A DNA stretch of 64,000 bases, from assembly GCF_007097485.1 (NCBI RefSeq), contig NZ_VKDE01000006.1, positions 62,001-126,000 on the forward strand, written 5' to 3'. Made by a program: the position numbers and the translations under genes. The DNA is from Carboxylicivirga sp. M1479. GTDB lineage: Bacteria; Bacteroidota; Bacteroidia; Bacteroidales; Marinilabiliaceae. The notes beneath the pieces are model-generated. The model had not been told where the DNA came from. It did no database searches and saw nothing but the letters and a program-made list of their open reading frames with translations. Below are positions 7,564 through 16,761 of this stretch, one piece after another; the stretch's first letter is position 1, and the number at the start of each line of letters is the position of its first letter.

Positions 7564-9414
7564 TTATTTATTTCTTCTATCATCTGATTTTACTATTTCC
7601 TTATATTCATTGTAATCATATACAGTACCATCATCTGTTAAATATTTCTGTAGTTCTATACGCTCTTTAAACTCTCTTTCAATTCTATTGAATGAAGTAC
7701 TATGTATCTTATCAATATCTTGGTAATATTGCTCTAAATGCTCTCTTTCTTCGCCTTCTGCTTGTTCTAATTTATCTAATCTTGATTGATGGTAATTATA
7801 CTCACGATTATTAAAAAATCTATTAAATCTAACTTCATTTAAAGGTACAATAAAATCTAATTTACCACCTGTTAAAAAATACCTTTTTAAACCACCTACT
7901 AATTCAACACACACTATTACATTATCACCTTTAAATGTATCTTCTTTGATAGTGTATACATGTAATTTACTAACAACATTATCAATCAATCGCCTTAATT
8001 TATCACTATCACCTTTTATATTAAATAAGAAAGATTTGTAATCATTGTACTTCTCTTTATACTTTAATAGATTGTTTATTTCTGATTTATATTCTTCAAT
8101 ATCACCTGATAGTTTAGATTGTTTCTTTTTGATTGTACCATGTTGTTTTTCAAGTAATTTAGCATCAATAAAAGATAAGCTACTAACATTTCTAATAAAT
8201 TGTTCTTCTTCTTTAACTGCTAATTCTAATTCTTTTTTTGATTCAGTTATAAAAATCTTAAAATCATTGATTTTATCATCAATATTATTCAATGATAAAT
8301 CTTTACTAAATGCGTGATGTAGTGAATTACCTTGATGTATTAGATATTTCCAAACAGCACTATTAAATTTATCAACCCTAATAGAGTGAACACCTTTACA
8401 TCTTTCAGAATATTTTAACCCATGGCATTTGTATCGGGTGTATGTTTTTTTAATACCCTTATAATTAGTTGTAGTTCTTGCTATGGTCATAGCACATCCA
8501 CATTCACCACATCTAACCATTTTAGAAGGAAATAGATAATTATATCTATTTGAATGACCAACATTACTACGTGATTTTCTAATTTCTGCTGCTGCTTCAA
8601 AAACACTATCTGAAATTATTCGTGGTGTTGGGTATGTACCTTGTTTGATATACTGTTTATTTGCTAATATCTTATTAATAGTAGTATCACACCATTTATC
8701 ACGCTTTATCATTTTTTTTCTACCTAATAATTTACCTTGATTATGTAGGTTTTGGTGTTTAGTTGGTATTTGGTGACTATCAAGATATTGCATTATCTTT
8801 TTACTACCGTATTTTCTATTTATATAAAGGTCAAAAATCAAATTAACTATCTTTTTTTCATCATCATTTATAGATATTACACCTGTATCAATATCAACAT
8901 TATAACCATATGAAGCATAACTCAAGCCTGGACTTAATCCATCATTTTTCCTTTTTAAAACACCTTTTTCTTTTCTTGCTTCAAGTGTAGATAACTCATT
9001 TTCAGCTATTGATGAAATTATTGAAAAAACCATTTTAGTGGATGGATCAGGTACATAATTACCATTTCTATCTATATGAAATAATGATATTTGTTCTTTG
9101 AGTGAAAATATATTAACCTGTAAATCAATTAGTTCATCAGTTACAGTCATCACATCGGAATTCTTACGACCAAAACGAGAAATTTCATGTATACCCACTT
9201 CATCCACATCATCTTTATTAGTCCTGATGTATTCCATCATTTCTTTATAAATAGGTCTATCAAAAATTGGTAATTTACCTGATTTCTTTTCTTCGTATAT
9301 TTTTAGAATATTGTATTCTTTGTTATTTGAATAATGTTTTTTTAACATCAAAGTTGATGATGAAGTATCTTGTTTTTTTGTAGACACTCTGGAATAGATA
9401 ATTACATTCTTCAT
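7564..9414 (-). CDS. Large serine recombinase (site-specific integrase)
   Basis: This 616-residue large serine recombinase would catalyse integration and excision of the element. The N-terminal resolvase domain carries YSRVS with the nucleophile Ser11 (ATG start at 9414; a TTG at 9420 is less likely). ISRFGRKNSD matches the arginine-rich active-site segment. A recombinase domain follows, then a zinc ribbon (CGECGC ... CHG ... C, about residues 300-340) and a long coiled coil (~380-470), all typical of the family. It is the outermost gene of the AT-rich region and abuts a truncated host gene, as expected for an integrase next to its attachment site. Family assignment is firm; target specificity is inferred from context. 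Confidence 0.93.
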   Translation of the reverse strand: MKNVIIYSRVSTKKQDTSSSTLMLKKHYSNNKEYNILKIYEEKKSGKLPIFDRPIYKEMMEYIRTNKDDVDEVGIHEISRFGRKNSDVMTVTDELIDLQVNIFSLKEQISLFHIDRNGNYVPDPSTKMVFSIISSIAENELSTLEARKEKGVLKRKNDGLSPGLSYASYGYNVDIDTGVISINDDEKKIVNLIFDLYINRKYGSKKIMQYLDSHQIPTKHQNLHNQGKLLGRKKMIKRDKWCDTTINKILANKQYIKQGTYPTPRIISDSVFEAAAEIRKSRSNVGHSNRYNYLFPSKMVRCGECGCAMTIARTTTNYKGIKKTYTRYKCHGLKYSERCKGVHSIRVDKFNSAVWKYLIHQGNSLHHAFSKDLSLNNIDDKINDFKIFITESKKELELAVKEEEQFIRNVSSLSFIDAKLLEKQHGTIKKKQSKLSGDIEEYKSEINNLLKYKEKYNDYKSFLFNIKGDSDKLRRLIDNVVSKLHVYTIKEDTFKGDNVIVCVELVGGLKRYFLTGGKLDFIVPLNEVRFNRFFNNREYNYHQSRLDKLEQAEGEEREHLEQYYQDIDKIHSTSFNRIEREFKERIELQKYLTDDGTVYDYNEYKEIVKSDDRRNK

Positions 9415-9475
9415 TTTCAATCAGTTTGATTATTGATATAACAAATGTAATTATTGTTGGGTTATTTTCCTATGA
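9415..9475. other. Probable right attachment junction of the integrated element
   Basis: AT-rich element sequence ends here and host-like sequence begins. The S9 peptidase fragment has family-like sequence only from about 9465 (SYDIGQSAHKN). Upstream codons in the same frame (IIDITNVIIVG) look unlike the family. The crossover point is therefore probably within 9440-9470. The partner site lies left of the window, so the core dinucleotide cannot be read. Confidence 0.6.
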
Positions 9476-9824
9476 TATCGGGCAGTCGGCGCATAAGAAT
9501 GTGGAAGAATACCGTCGTCGCTCACCAGCATGGAACACCCATAAATTTAAAAACACACCACTGCTCATTCATACAAATACCAACGACAACGATGTGCATG
9601 TGTTGGAAGTGGAGCATCTGATTAAATCCTTAAAGGCCGACAATAAAAAGTTTGACTATGAAATTTACCAGGATGTACCGGGTGGTCATTCTTTTGATCG
9701 TATGGACACAAAAATAGCCAAAGAGATACGAGTGAAAATTTACAAACACATGAACCAATACTTAAAACCTGAGAATCCGATTAATGATCTCAAGGATATT
9801 CAAAAAGCAGGCTATCGGTTTTAG
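9468..9824 (+). pseudogene. C-terminal fragment of an S9 family (prolyl oligopeptidase-like) peptidase, split by the element
   Basis: About 118 residues match the end of S9 peptidases of the dipeptidyl aminopeptidase type. They include YRRRSPAW, the TPLLIHTNTNDNDV segment with the catalytic Asp, and GGHSFDR with the catalytic His. The Ser-containing part and any export signal are missing. The remainder presumably lies beyond the far end of the inserted element. An in-frame TTG at 9426 exists, but the fragment cannot be a working enzyme alone. A terminator follows ~110 bp downstream. Confidence 0.8.
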
Positions 9825-9930
9825 AGGATTGTATTTAATTACCAGTATACCTTGCTCATAATTGGCATTCACCTTAACTACACTCAAAGGCTATACCTCA
9901 ACATTTAATAGCTAAAGCCATTAAAGAATC

Positions 9931-9963
9931 AAGCCCCTCAACTGAACCTTGAGGGGCTTTTTA
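9931..9963 (+). terminator. Rho-independent terminator after the peptidase fragment
   Basis: An 11-bp perfect stem (AAGCCCCTCAA with TTGAGGGGCTT) has a 7-nt loop and a T-run. It probably terminated the intact peptidase gene. Confidence 0.85.
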
Positions 9964-10115
9964 GTGCTTATCATTCAAACCGAGCTTATAAATTAGAACT
10001 TCTTCACGAGTATTTAAAGTATCTAAAAACCAGGCTTTAGAACCTGAAGTGAAGCAAGTTGTTTTGAGCGAGTTTCAATGCTCAAAAAATTTAAAAGGCA
10101 TTTTCAAATCAAACA

Positions 10116-10928
10116 CTACGGCTTCATTACCCCGTTAAAATAAATCACTTGAGTAGTATCTAAAGGTATTTCGTACGACACCTCTAACCCTGTAGGCATA
10201 GGAGAAACATGCATATTCAACTTAAATTCATCTTGCTTTGAGTATTTAATGGTGTAACTCTTACCAACACTAAAATCGTTTACTTCATAAAAGCATTTTT
10301 GCTTACGGCCATCTTTGAAATAAATGGTAGCCAATTCATCGGCCATCAACTCCAATTGATAAATATTATGTTGTTGTATGGAATCGGGCACTGTAAAGGG
10401 GTTATGACTAATCAAACCCGACTGATAAGCATCGCCTGTTGTTTGCATAGGGTTTAAAAATAATTGCCATGTACCAACCAGCTCCTGTTCGGTATTAGGG
10501 TATACCGCTTCGCCCAGTTTGCCACTCAAAATATTCAAGTACATTTTATTTTGCACTAACAAATCCTGCCTCTCCTCTACCACCCTATTGAGCGAATCCA
10601 CTAAATAAATAAGTGAATCTTCATACACGCGCATCTGGCTCGATAAACTGTTCCATACCGCATCAAAGTGCTCTGCACCTTTATCAATGGGCTCATTTAC
10701 CAAAGAGGCATCTAAAGCTTGTGTTTTTACATGTTGATAAAAGTTATCGTATTGCTTCCAATAGCGAAGTAGTTGCTCATAATCGCCTTTTAGTTTCATA
10801 TGCGAACTATACAAGGTATCTAAAGTAAACTGAATTTCTTTTTTGGTTTGAGACTGCACATCTGCTAATTGCGCACCACAGAGAATAAGTATACTAAGTG
10901 CGAGGCTTTTTATTTTAATAGAATTCAT
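10116..10928 (-). CDS. Secreted hypothetical protein (270 aa)
   Basis: A 270-residue protein with a signal peptide (basic MNSIKIK, hydrophobic core, probable cleavage after VQSQ). The mature part has a helical, coiled-coil-prone first half (residues ~30-140) and a beta-rich second half with a TWQLFLNP segment. I choose the ATG at 10928 over a GTG three codons upstream, because the signal peptide begins there. No family recognised; a periplasmic or surface location is inferred. Confidence 0.65.
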   Translation of the reverse strand: MNSIKIKSLALSILILCGAQLADVQSQTKKEIQFTLDTLYSSHMKLKGDYEQLLRYWKQYDNFYQHVKTQALDASLVNEPIDKGAEHFDAVWNSLSSQMRVYEDSLIYLVDSLNRVVEERQDLLVQNKMYLNILSGKLGEAVYPNTEQELVGTWQLFLNPMQTTGDAYQSGLISHNPFTVPDSIQQHNIYQLELMADELATIYFKDGRKQKCFYEVNDFSVGKSYTIKYSKQDEFKLNMHVSPMPTGLEVSYEIPLDTTQVIYFNGVMKP

Positions 10929-11059
10929 AACTAACACGGTTTAAGTTTTTTATCACTATTCAAGATAAATAATCAAGCGATCAATATCCAGTATCAATTG
11001 ACCAACGACCAATTTTTATTAACGAGCAGTATATAATACTCTTAACAAAGTAAATATTG

Positions 11060-11067
11060 TATATTTG
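11060..11067 (+). promoter_or_regulatory. Bacteroidota -7 box (TATATTTG)
   Basis: An exact match to TAnnTTTG lies 18 bp before the hydrolase start. No convincing -33 element is visible. Confidence 0.45.
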
Positions 11068-11085
11068 ACATAAACACCTAATACA

Positions 11086-12042
11086 ATGAAACTAACCACC
11101 CTACTCTTTATCATCCTGTTAGGCATCAACAGTAGTGCACAAACAACATTTGATGAATCGCCAATTTCAGTAGAAACAACCACCGGCACTTTAGCAGGCA
11201 CCTTATTGGTGGCTAAAGGTAAAAGCCCCTCTCACATTATAATAATCATACCGGGTTCAGGCCCTACTGATAGAAATGGCAATGCAGGTTTTACTTTACA
11301 CACCAACGCCTATCAAATACTAGCGCACGATTTGGCAGCCAAAGGCATCTCTTCGCTTCGGTTTGACAAACGTGGCATTGGCCAAAGCCATCAGGCCGCC
11401 ATCGCTGAAGAACAGCTACGCTTTGATAATTTTGTTGATGATGTACTGGCTTGGATAAGCTTGGTAAAGCAAGATAATCGCTTCTCAGAAGTATACTTAT
11501 GCGGTCACAGTCAGGGTGCTTTAATTGGTATGCTGGCAGCTCAAAAAACAAAAGTTGCAGCCTACATATCCATCGCAGGAGCAGGTTTTCCCATCGATGA
11601 AGTATTAAAAAAACAATTAAAACCCAAGTTACCTGATGCTCTTTACAGTGAAGCGGAATCTGCCATTGACTCGCTTAAAATGGGAGAAACAGTGAATAAA
11701 ATCAATCCCTATTTATACAGTCTATTTCGCCCTAGCGTGCAGCCCTACATGATTTCGTGGATGCACTACCATCCTTGCAGCGAGATACAAAAGCTTAACA
11801 TCCCTATACTACTCATTCAGGGTACAACTGACTTGCAGGTAACTGTAGAAGATGCTGAAAACTTAAGCATGGCAGCGCCCAAGGCTAAATTGGTACTTAT
11901 CGATGGGATGAATCACATACTAAAGGAAGCTCCTGCAGAGCAAAAAGCTAATATGGCAACATATACCAATGGACAGTTGCCTGTTGTACCTCAGCTAATT
12001 GATGAAATCGTGCTTTTTGTACGTGGTGATGAGGAGATATGA
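11086..12042 (+). CDS. Secreted alpha/beta hydrolase (serine aminopeptidase-like)
   Basis: This 318-residue protein starts with a signal peptide (cleavage near SSAQ). An alpha/beta hydrolase fold follows. It shows the oxyanion region IPGSGPTDRNGN, FDKRGIGQS, a nucleophile elbow GHSQG with Ser142, Asp249 in GTTDLQV and His277 in MNHIL, so a complete triad is visible. The class includes esterases and S33-like peptidases; the substrate is unknown. It is monocistronic as far as can be seen. Confidence 0.85.
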   Translation: MKLTTLLFIILLGINSSAQTTFDESPISVETTTGTLAGTLLVAKGKSPSHIIIIIPGSGPTDRNGNAGFTLHTNAYQILAHDLAAKGISSLRFDKRGIGQSHQAAIAEEQLRFDNFVDDVLAWISLVKQDNRFSEVYLCGHSQGALIGMLAAQKTKVAAYISIAGAGFPIDEVLKKQLKPKLPDALYSEAESAIDSLKMGETVNKINPYLYSLFRPSVQPYMISWMHYHPCSEIQKLNIPILLIQGTTDLQVTVEDAENLSMAAPKAKLVLIDGMNHILKEAPAEQKANMATYTNGQLPVVPQLIDEIVLFVRGDEEI

Positions 12043-12242
12043 ATTATCTAACGGCTTATGAAATATTAATTAATCAAAGAAATAAGCACATTAAGCATCA
12101 ATTATCATACATTCATCATCAAAAACAATCAAATCGCCATACAGCAAATCGTAATGTAAAATAAACACCTTACACTTATCGATTTAGCTACAATTGGGAT
12201 TCATCGCACACTATAACACCCAAACACAATAATCTTATTCCG

Positions 12243-12917
12243 ATGAACTCAAAACAAAACTGTAGCATTGCTATGCTGATGGCTGTCAATCAGGTGTTGA
12301 ACACCAATAAAAAACAACTGAACGACATTAAGGCCATGGTAACCTCCATGAAAGAATTTAATGTTATTATTGGCAAAATAAAGGTCATCCATCGACTCCA
12401 GTCCTATCATACATGCCATCGTTATTACGAGCAAACAAAAGACGATTGTGAGATGATTAAAACAACAGTGCAGATGGCAGCTGCCCTTTATGTATATGCC
12501 AATACCTTTGACGAAAGTGATCTAACATCGCGTGTTATGATTACACCAGCTGGACTGAGAAAAATGCCCAATAATAGTTTGAAAAACGTTTGCAAAAGCA
12601 TCTATCGAATCGCTCTTTCTGAAATTGATCACTTGTGCAAGTTTGGCATTAATAAAGCACTACTTGAGAAACTAAAACAGGAGATTGACAGTTTTGAAAA
12701 GAACACCGCACGACCCAAAAATAACATAATGACTACAACACAAATGCGGTTAGAACTTCAGGAATTACAACACAAAGCAGAAGAATTACTTACTAAACGT
12801 TTAGACAAAATAATGCTCTTACTGGAAGTAACTCAACCCAAAGCCTACAAAGCGTATTTAGATGCACGCTCAATAAAAGAAATGGAGAACTCTGTATTGG
12901 CAGATGAGGTCGTGTAA
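12243..12917 (+). CDS. Hypothetical cytoplasmic helical protein, paralogue A (224 aa)
   Basis: This 224-residue, all-helical protein has no signal peptide and is clearly related along its whole length to the protein at 15120-15806. Shared landmarks include AAALYVYA/AAAIYVHA, ITP-L--M, LCKFGIN/LADYGVT, LDKIMLLLEVTQPKAYK and a C-terminal ARSI/ARII. The family is unknown to me. The two copies lie ~2.2 kb apart and are separated by unrelated genes and a 21-bp repeat array. This copy is more basic and Cys-rich than its partner. Confidence 0.65.
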   Translation: MNSKQNCSIAMLMAVNQVLNTNKKQLNDIKAMVTSMKEFNVIIGKIKVIHRLQSYHTCHRYYEQTKDDCEMIKTTVQMAAALYVYANTFDESDLTSRVMITPAGLRKMPNNSLKNVCKSIYRIALSEIDHLCKFGINKALLEKLKQEIDSFEKNTARPKNNIMTTTQMRLELQELQHKAEELLTKRLDKIMLLLEVTQPKAYKAYLDARSIKEMENSVLADEVV

Positions 12918-13156
12918 AATAAATTCTATTATCAGCAAGGAGCTATTGAAGATGAGGACTAAATCGTGCTAAACAAGCGAACTAATAAATGAATTTTGAT
13001 AACTAATAACTGTTCAGCAGATACAAAGCTCAAAAGTTTGGTATTTTAGAAGTGAAATAGAAAGCATGAGGCTTTATATATTATAGTTCTGTATAATTTA
13101 ACGCAACCCAATTGGTATTTCAAAGTCTATATAGAAAACAGACTTAAAGAAGAATT

Positions 13157-13471
13157 ATGAATAACTTAAAACTCATAGGATTATACCTCTTATTTATTCT
13201 TTTTACTTCTTGTAATCGTGACGAAGTAAATTTACATGGAGAATTCGAATTTATTGCTGAATATTCAACCACAGTAATCACTGGAGGTTTCGTCGGAATT
13301 GCTGAAAGAACTTTTAAAATAGGAGAAGTATATAAAGGTACAGACAAAGGAGAGGCAACAATTAGAATAAGAATAGCAGAGCATACTAAATTAAATGAAG
13401 ATTGTCCGAAAAGTTGGTGTTATCAGGAATTTATAGAAGTTCCCAATGAATTTTTGAAATTCGTTAAATGA
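13157..13471 (+). CDS. Small lipoprotein (104 aa)
   Basis: A 104-residue protein with a lipoprotein signal (hydrophobic core, then LFTSCN, Cys at about residue 21). The mature part is short and beta-rich, with Cys residues in CPKSWCYQ that could form a disulfide. The function is unknown. The following ~300 bp to the next gene hold nothing I can identify. Confidence 0.6.
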   Translation: MNNLKLIGLYLLFILFTSCNRDEVNLHGEFEFIAEYSTTVITGGFVGIAERTFKIGEVYKGTDKGEATIRIRIAEHTKLNEDCPKSWCYQEFIEVPNEFLKFVK

Positions 13472-13772
13472 CTTGTAAATCATAAAAATATAATAAACTA
13501 CACACAATAAACCGCAATAAACCATAAGGGCTCCACATAAAGTGTGAACCATCTCAGCTTAGGCGACTAGCGTTAAAGCTTGATTTGACCTATACTAAAC
13601 TGGAAAGTTTATAGGCTTAAATTCCTTTACGCTTCAAAGCCACGTTCATTTTTCATCAAAAAGCTACGTGAATATTTACTTCCTATCTACTATTGAAGTT
13701 GAGCATTTGATTAATTACTCCTAATTTTAGTAAACGTCAATTATAAAGCAGCTCTGACTTAAAAATACAGCG

Positions 13773-14438
13773 ATGTACACTTCTAAAAACACAGGAAGAA
13801 TTGTCGGGATTTTATTCCTAAGTTTAATGATTGCATATACAATTGGTGCTCTTATAATCGACCCAATTCTAAATTCATCCAATTACCTAATTGAGGCTTC
13901 AGAAAGTAAGAACAAGTTATTAATAGGAGTATTTTTAGAACTACTTAATGGGCTTGCTTATCTGGGAATTGCAGTACTACTCTATCCAATCATAAAAAGG
14001 TTGAATGAGAGTTTAGCTATTTTATATGTTGGATTTCGAATTATTGAATTTGCCATGCAAATGCTTAGCGATATGAGTCCTCTTGTATTAATTACGGTGA
14101 GTCAGGACTATATTCTATCTAACATGCCAGAATCAAGCTCTTTTCAGCCTTTAGGTTCAGCATTATTAACACTTCGTTTTTGGGCTAATCAAATGGTATT
14201 TATTACCTATAGCCTTGGAGCTTTAATCTTCTATTACTCGGCTTATCATTTAAAACTTTTTCCACGACTCTTATGCATTTGGGGACTTATTGGTGCCCCT
14301 ATGGTATTAGTCAATGTATTTTTGGATTCTATAGATCATAGTCTTGTAATAGATTTAGGTGTAGTAATGGGATTGAACGAAATAGTTTTAGGCATATGGC
14401 TTATAGTTAAAGGCTTTAACACAATTCAAAGCAAATGA
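13773..14438 (+). CDS. DUF4386-like integral membrane protein (221 aa)
   Basis: This 221-residue protein has about six hydrophobic segments and an N-terminus of the type NTGRIVGILFL. GVFLELLNGLAYLGIAVLLYPI in the middle is the usual look of DUF4386 family proteins of Bacteroidota and Bacillota. The family has no established function. The gene stands alone and is followed directly by the 21-bp periodic array. Confidence 0.75.
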   Translation: MYTSKNTGRIVGILFLSLMIAYTIGALIIDPILNSSNYLIEASESKNKLLIGVFLELLNGLAYLGIAVLLYPIIKRLNESLAILYVGFRIIEFAMQMLSDMSPLVLITVSQDYILSNMPESSSFQPLGSALLTLRFWANQMVFITYSLGALIFYYSAYHLKLFPRLLCIWGLIGAPMVLVNVFLDSIDHSLVIDLGVVMGLNEIVLGIWLIVKGFNTIQSK

Positions 14439-14489
14439 CCTATTGCCTGAACCTATAAAACACACAGCACAATAGCTATCTACTGTTGA

Positions 14490-14909
14490 TAAGCCATTAC
14501 CTTCGTTCGGTAAATGGCGACATGCAGTTGCTAAATCGTTATTGCAAAGCACTAAAGCGATGTATTAAATAGCTGAACTATGTCAGTAAGTCATCAAACC
14601 CTTGCTGTAGATAGCTAAATAGGCTTATACGCTATATTAATCGCCTGCTAAAATGGCTAAACCCTATCCTACATTGTAATAATCCTATGTTGCACCCGAT
14701 AACATGCCATCTACAGTGGTTAAAACGCCATCTGCAAAGGATAAATCGCCTTTTACATTGGATAAAACCCACCTTGCAAAAGAAAGAACCCCTTTGACTG
14801 TTACTACAAACCATGTTGCTATACCTAAAACGCCATCTACATTTACTATTACCCCTTCGGCATTAGCTACCAGCCTATTCGCATTCAAACCCACCCTATC
14901 TACTATCAT
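14490..14909. repeat. Strictly phased 21-bp degenerate tandem array, about 20 units
   Basis: Units begin every 21 bp (14490, 14511, 14532, 14553 and so on to 14889), most with TAAA or a one-base variant. The commonest continuation is CGCCATCTACATT. No indel breaks the phase, although individual units are only ~50-70% alike. Because 21 is a multiple of three, spurious open frames with a 7-residue period appear on both strands here. A few positions (e.g. the unit at 14574) are poor matches. Confidence 0.85.
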
Positions 14910-15119
14910 TGTATATATTATGTATATGCATAAAAATTTCATTCATCAATAATTTTATTCTCTTCATCATAAAAATCGATACACTTATCACTAAACAGGC
15001 AAAAACAGCGATTCAGAGGTGTTACGTTTTTCGTTTTCTGCTATTAACTAAATGAAGGGCCTTTCTTCTCACACAAAGAGATGCCTCTATACTAAACTTT
15101 TAATTTTAAACACAACTAA

Positions 15120-15806
15120 ATGGATTCAAGACAAAACAACAAACAGGCGATGTATAGGGCCGTCAACAATGTTTTCAATACATTTCCGCAAGAAGTAGAT
15201 ACCATACCTGCTCTGAAAAGCAATGTATTGGCATTTGATGATTTGCTCAGCAAGATTGATAAAATGCACCAGGTGCAAATGGACTACTCGTCGGCCAATA
15301 GCAAACTGAAGCTAAAGGAAGAGGAAGAAATGATACAGGCTACTATTCAGGTAGCTGCGGCCATTTATGTGCATGCGCACAGCAACAACATGCCCGACCT
15401 TAAATCGAAAGTGAGCATTACTCCTTCGGACTTAAAACAAATGACTGATAAAGAACTGAGCACTAAGTGCCTGAATATTTATGAGCTGGCACTTAGCCTG
15501 GTTGATAATCTGGCTGATTATGGTGTAACTACCGAGAGTGTTGGAAAGCTAAAAAAAGAGATTGATGATTTTACAGCTTTATTAGCAGCACCACGCAGCG
15601 AAATAGTTACCCGCTCACAAGCTACGGGCGAGCTAAAGGAATTATTTGCTCAGGTCGACGATTTATTGAGAAATCAAATAGACAAACTGATGCTAATGCT
15701 CGAAATGTCTCAACCAAAGGTGTATAAAACTTTTAAGGCAGCCCGCATTATTGTCGACCTCAAAGGCAGTAAAGCCCAGGAGGAAGAAACAACGGTAGAG
15801 GTTTAA
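15120..15806 (+). CDS. Hypothetical cytoplasmic helical protein, paralogue B (228 aa)
   Basis: This 228-residue helical protein without a signal peptide is a full-length paralogue of the protein at 12243-12917. The best-conserved part is the C-terminal third (QIDKLMLMLEMSQPKVYK). It ends in an acidic tail (EEETTVEV). A strong terminator follows within 10 bp, so it is probably monocistronic. No family function is known to me. Confidence 0.7.
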   Translation: MDSRQNNKQAMYRAVNNVFNTFPQEVDTIPALKSNVLAFDDLLSKIDKMHQVQMDYSSANSKLKLKEEEEMIQATIQVAAAIYVHAHSNNMPDLKSKVSITPSDLKQMTDKELSTKCLNIYELALSLVDNLADYGVTTESVGKLKKEIDDFTALLAAPRSEIVTRSQATGELKELFAQVDDLLRNQIDKLMLMLEMSQPKVYKTFKAARIIVDLKGSKAQEEETTVEV

Positions 15807-15812
15807 TTTTAC

Positions 15813-15848
15813 AACTCCCCTTTGGGTGTGGAAAGGGGAGTTTGTTTT
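15813..15848 (+). terminator. Rho-independent terminator
   Basis: An 11-bp perfect stem (AACTCCCCTTT with AAAGGGGAGTT) has an 8-nt loop and a T-rich tail. It lies directly after the paralogue B gene. Confidence 0.85.
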
Positions 15849-15989
15849 AATATGTTGATAACTTATGGCTTATCAGCAAATAGAGTAAGAGGCATTTTGG
15901 TAGTTTAGGGGGAGAATAGAAATAGAAGAATGCTGTATCGATTAGTTAGACAAATATTAGCATATCCAATAACCCAAAAATATAATACG

Positions 15990-16715
15990 ATGAACAACCA
16001 GATTAAATTTATCCTAAGCATTTTAACATTATTTATACTCTTTATTAGTTGCGAAAAAGATGAAGTACAGCCCCAAGGAAAGACAAACGCTATTTTTAAT
16101 GAATCTTTAACCTATGGGACAGTTATCGATATAGATGGTAATGTTTATAGAACAATTGAAATCGGAAACCAGGTATGGATGGCTGAGAATTTAAGAGTTA
16201 CTCATTTTAATAATGGAGAATTAATATCTCGTGGCCTTATTAAAATGCATGGATACCCAAGTACAGCAGGTAATGAACCAGAGTATGGTAGTTACAATGA
16301 GACAAATGACAAAGACAGTATTGCAACATTTGGACTACTTTACAACTGGGCTTCAGTTTCTGATAGTCGTGGGATTGCACCAAAAGGTTGGCATATACCT
16401 TCCAAAGAAGAATGGGAACTATTAATATCAACACTAGGTGGTGGTACTGAAGCTGAATTAAAATTGAGAGAAGTAGGAAAAACACATTGGTATTATTTAA
16501 ATCTTGGAGATAATACGTCAGGTTTTACAGCTCTTCCTTCAGGTCAATATAATACAGGCAATTTTTATGGTATTGGAGACTGGACAGCTTGGTGGACATC
16601 AACTGGAATGGACGACTTAAGTGCTTTTGCAAAACAAAGTAGTACATTATACCCTGGTGAAATAAGGTCTACTCCTTTACACATGGGGTTGTCAATTAGG
16701 TGTGTGAAAGATTAA
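15990..16715 (+). CDS. FISUMP-domain lipoprotein (241 aa)
   Basis: A 241-residue lipoprotein with lipobox FISC (Cys at about residue 18) followed by EKDE. The mature part is a FISUMP domain (Fibrobacter succinogenes major paralogous domain). Its hallmarks are DIDGNVYRTIEIGNQVWMAENL, GLLYNW, PKGWHIPS--EW, SGFTALPSG, WWTST and a final SIRCVKD. I choose the ATG at 15990 because the in-frame ATG at 15930 would put extra residues ahead of the lipoprotein signal. The location is probably the outer membrane or surface; the molecular role of the domain is not established. Confidence 0.88.
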   Translation: MNNQIKFILSILTLFILFISCEKDEVQPQGKTNAIFNESLTYGTVIDIDGNVYRTIEIGNQVWMAENLRVTHFNNGELISRGLIKMHGYPSTAGNEPEYGSYNETNDKDSIATFGLLYNWASVSDSRGIAPKGWHIPSKEEWELLISTLGGGTEAELKLREVGKTHWYYLNLGDNTSGFTALPSGQYNTGNFYGIGDWTAWWTSTGMDDLSAFAKQSSTLYPGEIRSTPLHMGLSIRCVKD

Positions 16716-16761
16716 ATAACATTCGGCAAGTCGTTAGTGCCTATAAAAAAAATCAAGAACT

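Noticed and set aside
10062-10087. Hairpin TTTTGAGC/GCTCAAAA as terminator of the 10116 gene
   Set aside because: The T-run lies on the wrong side for the minus-strand gene; left uncalled.
14490-14909. Possible CRISPR array
   Set aside because: There is no constant repeat separated by unique spacers; only TAAA recurs, units are 21 bp, and no cas genes are present.
14632-14952. Three open frames (60-85 codons) on both strands
   Set aside because: They arise because the 21-bp unit is a multiple of three; their proteins show a 7-residue repeat on both strands, so they are by-products of the array.
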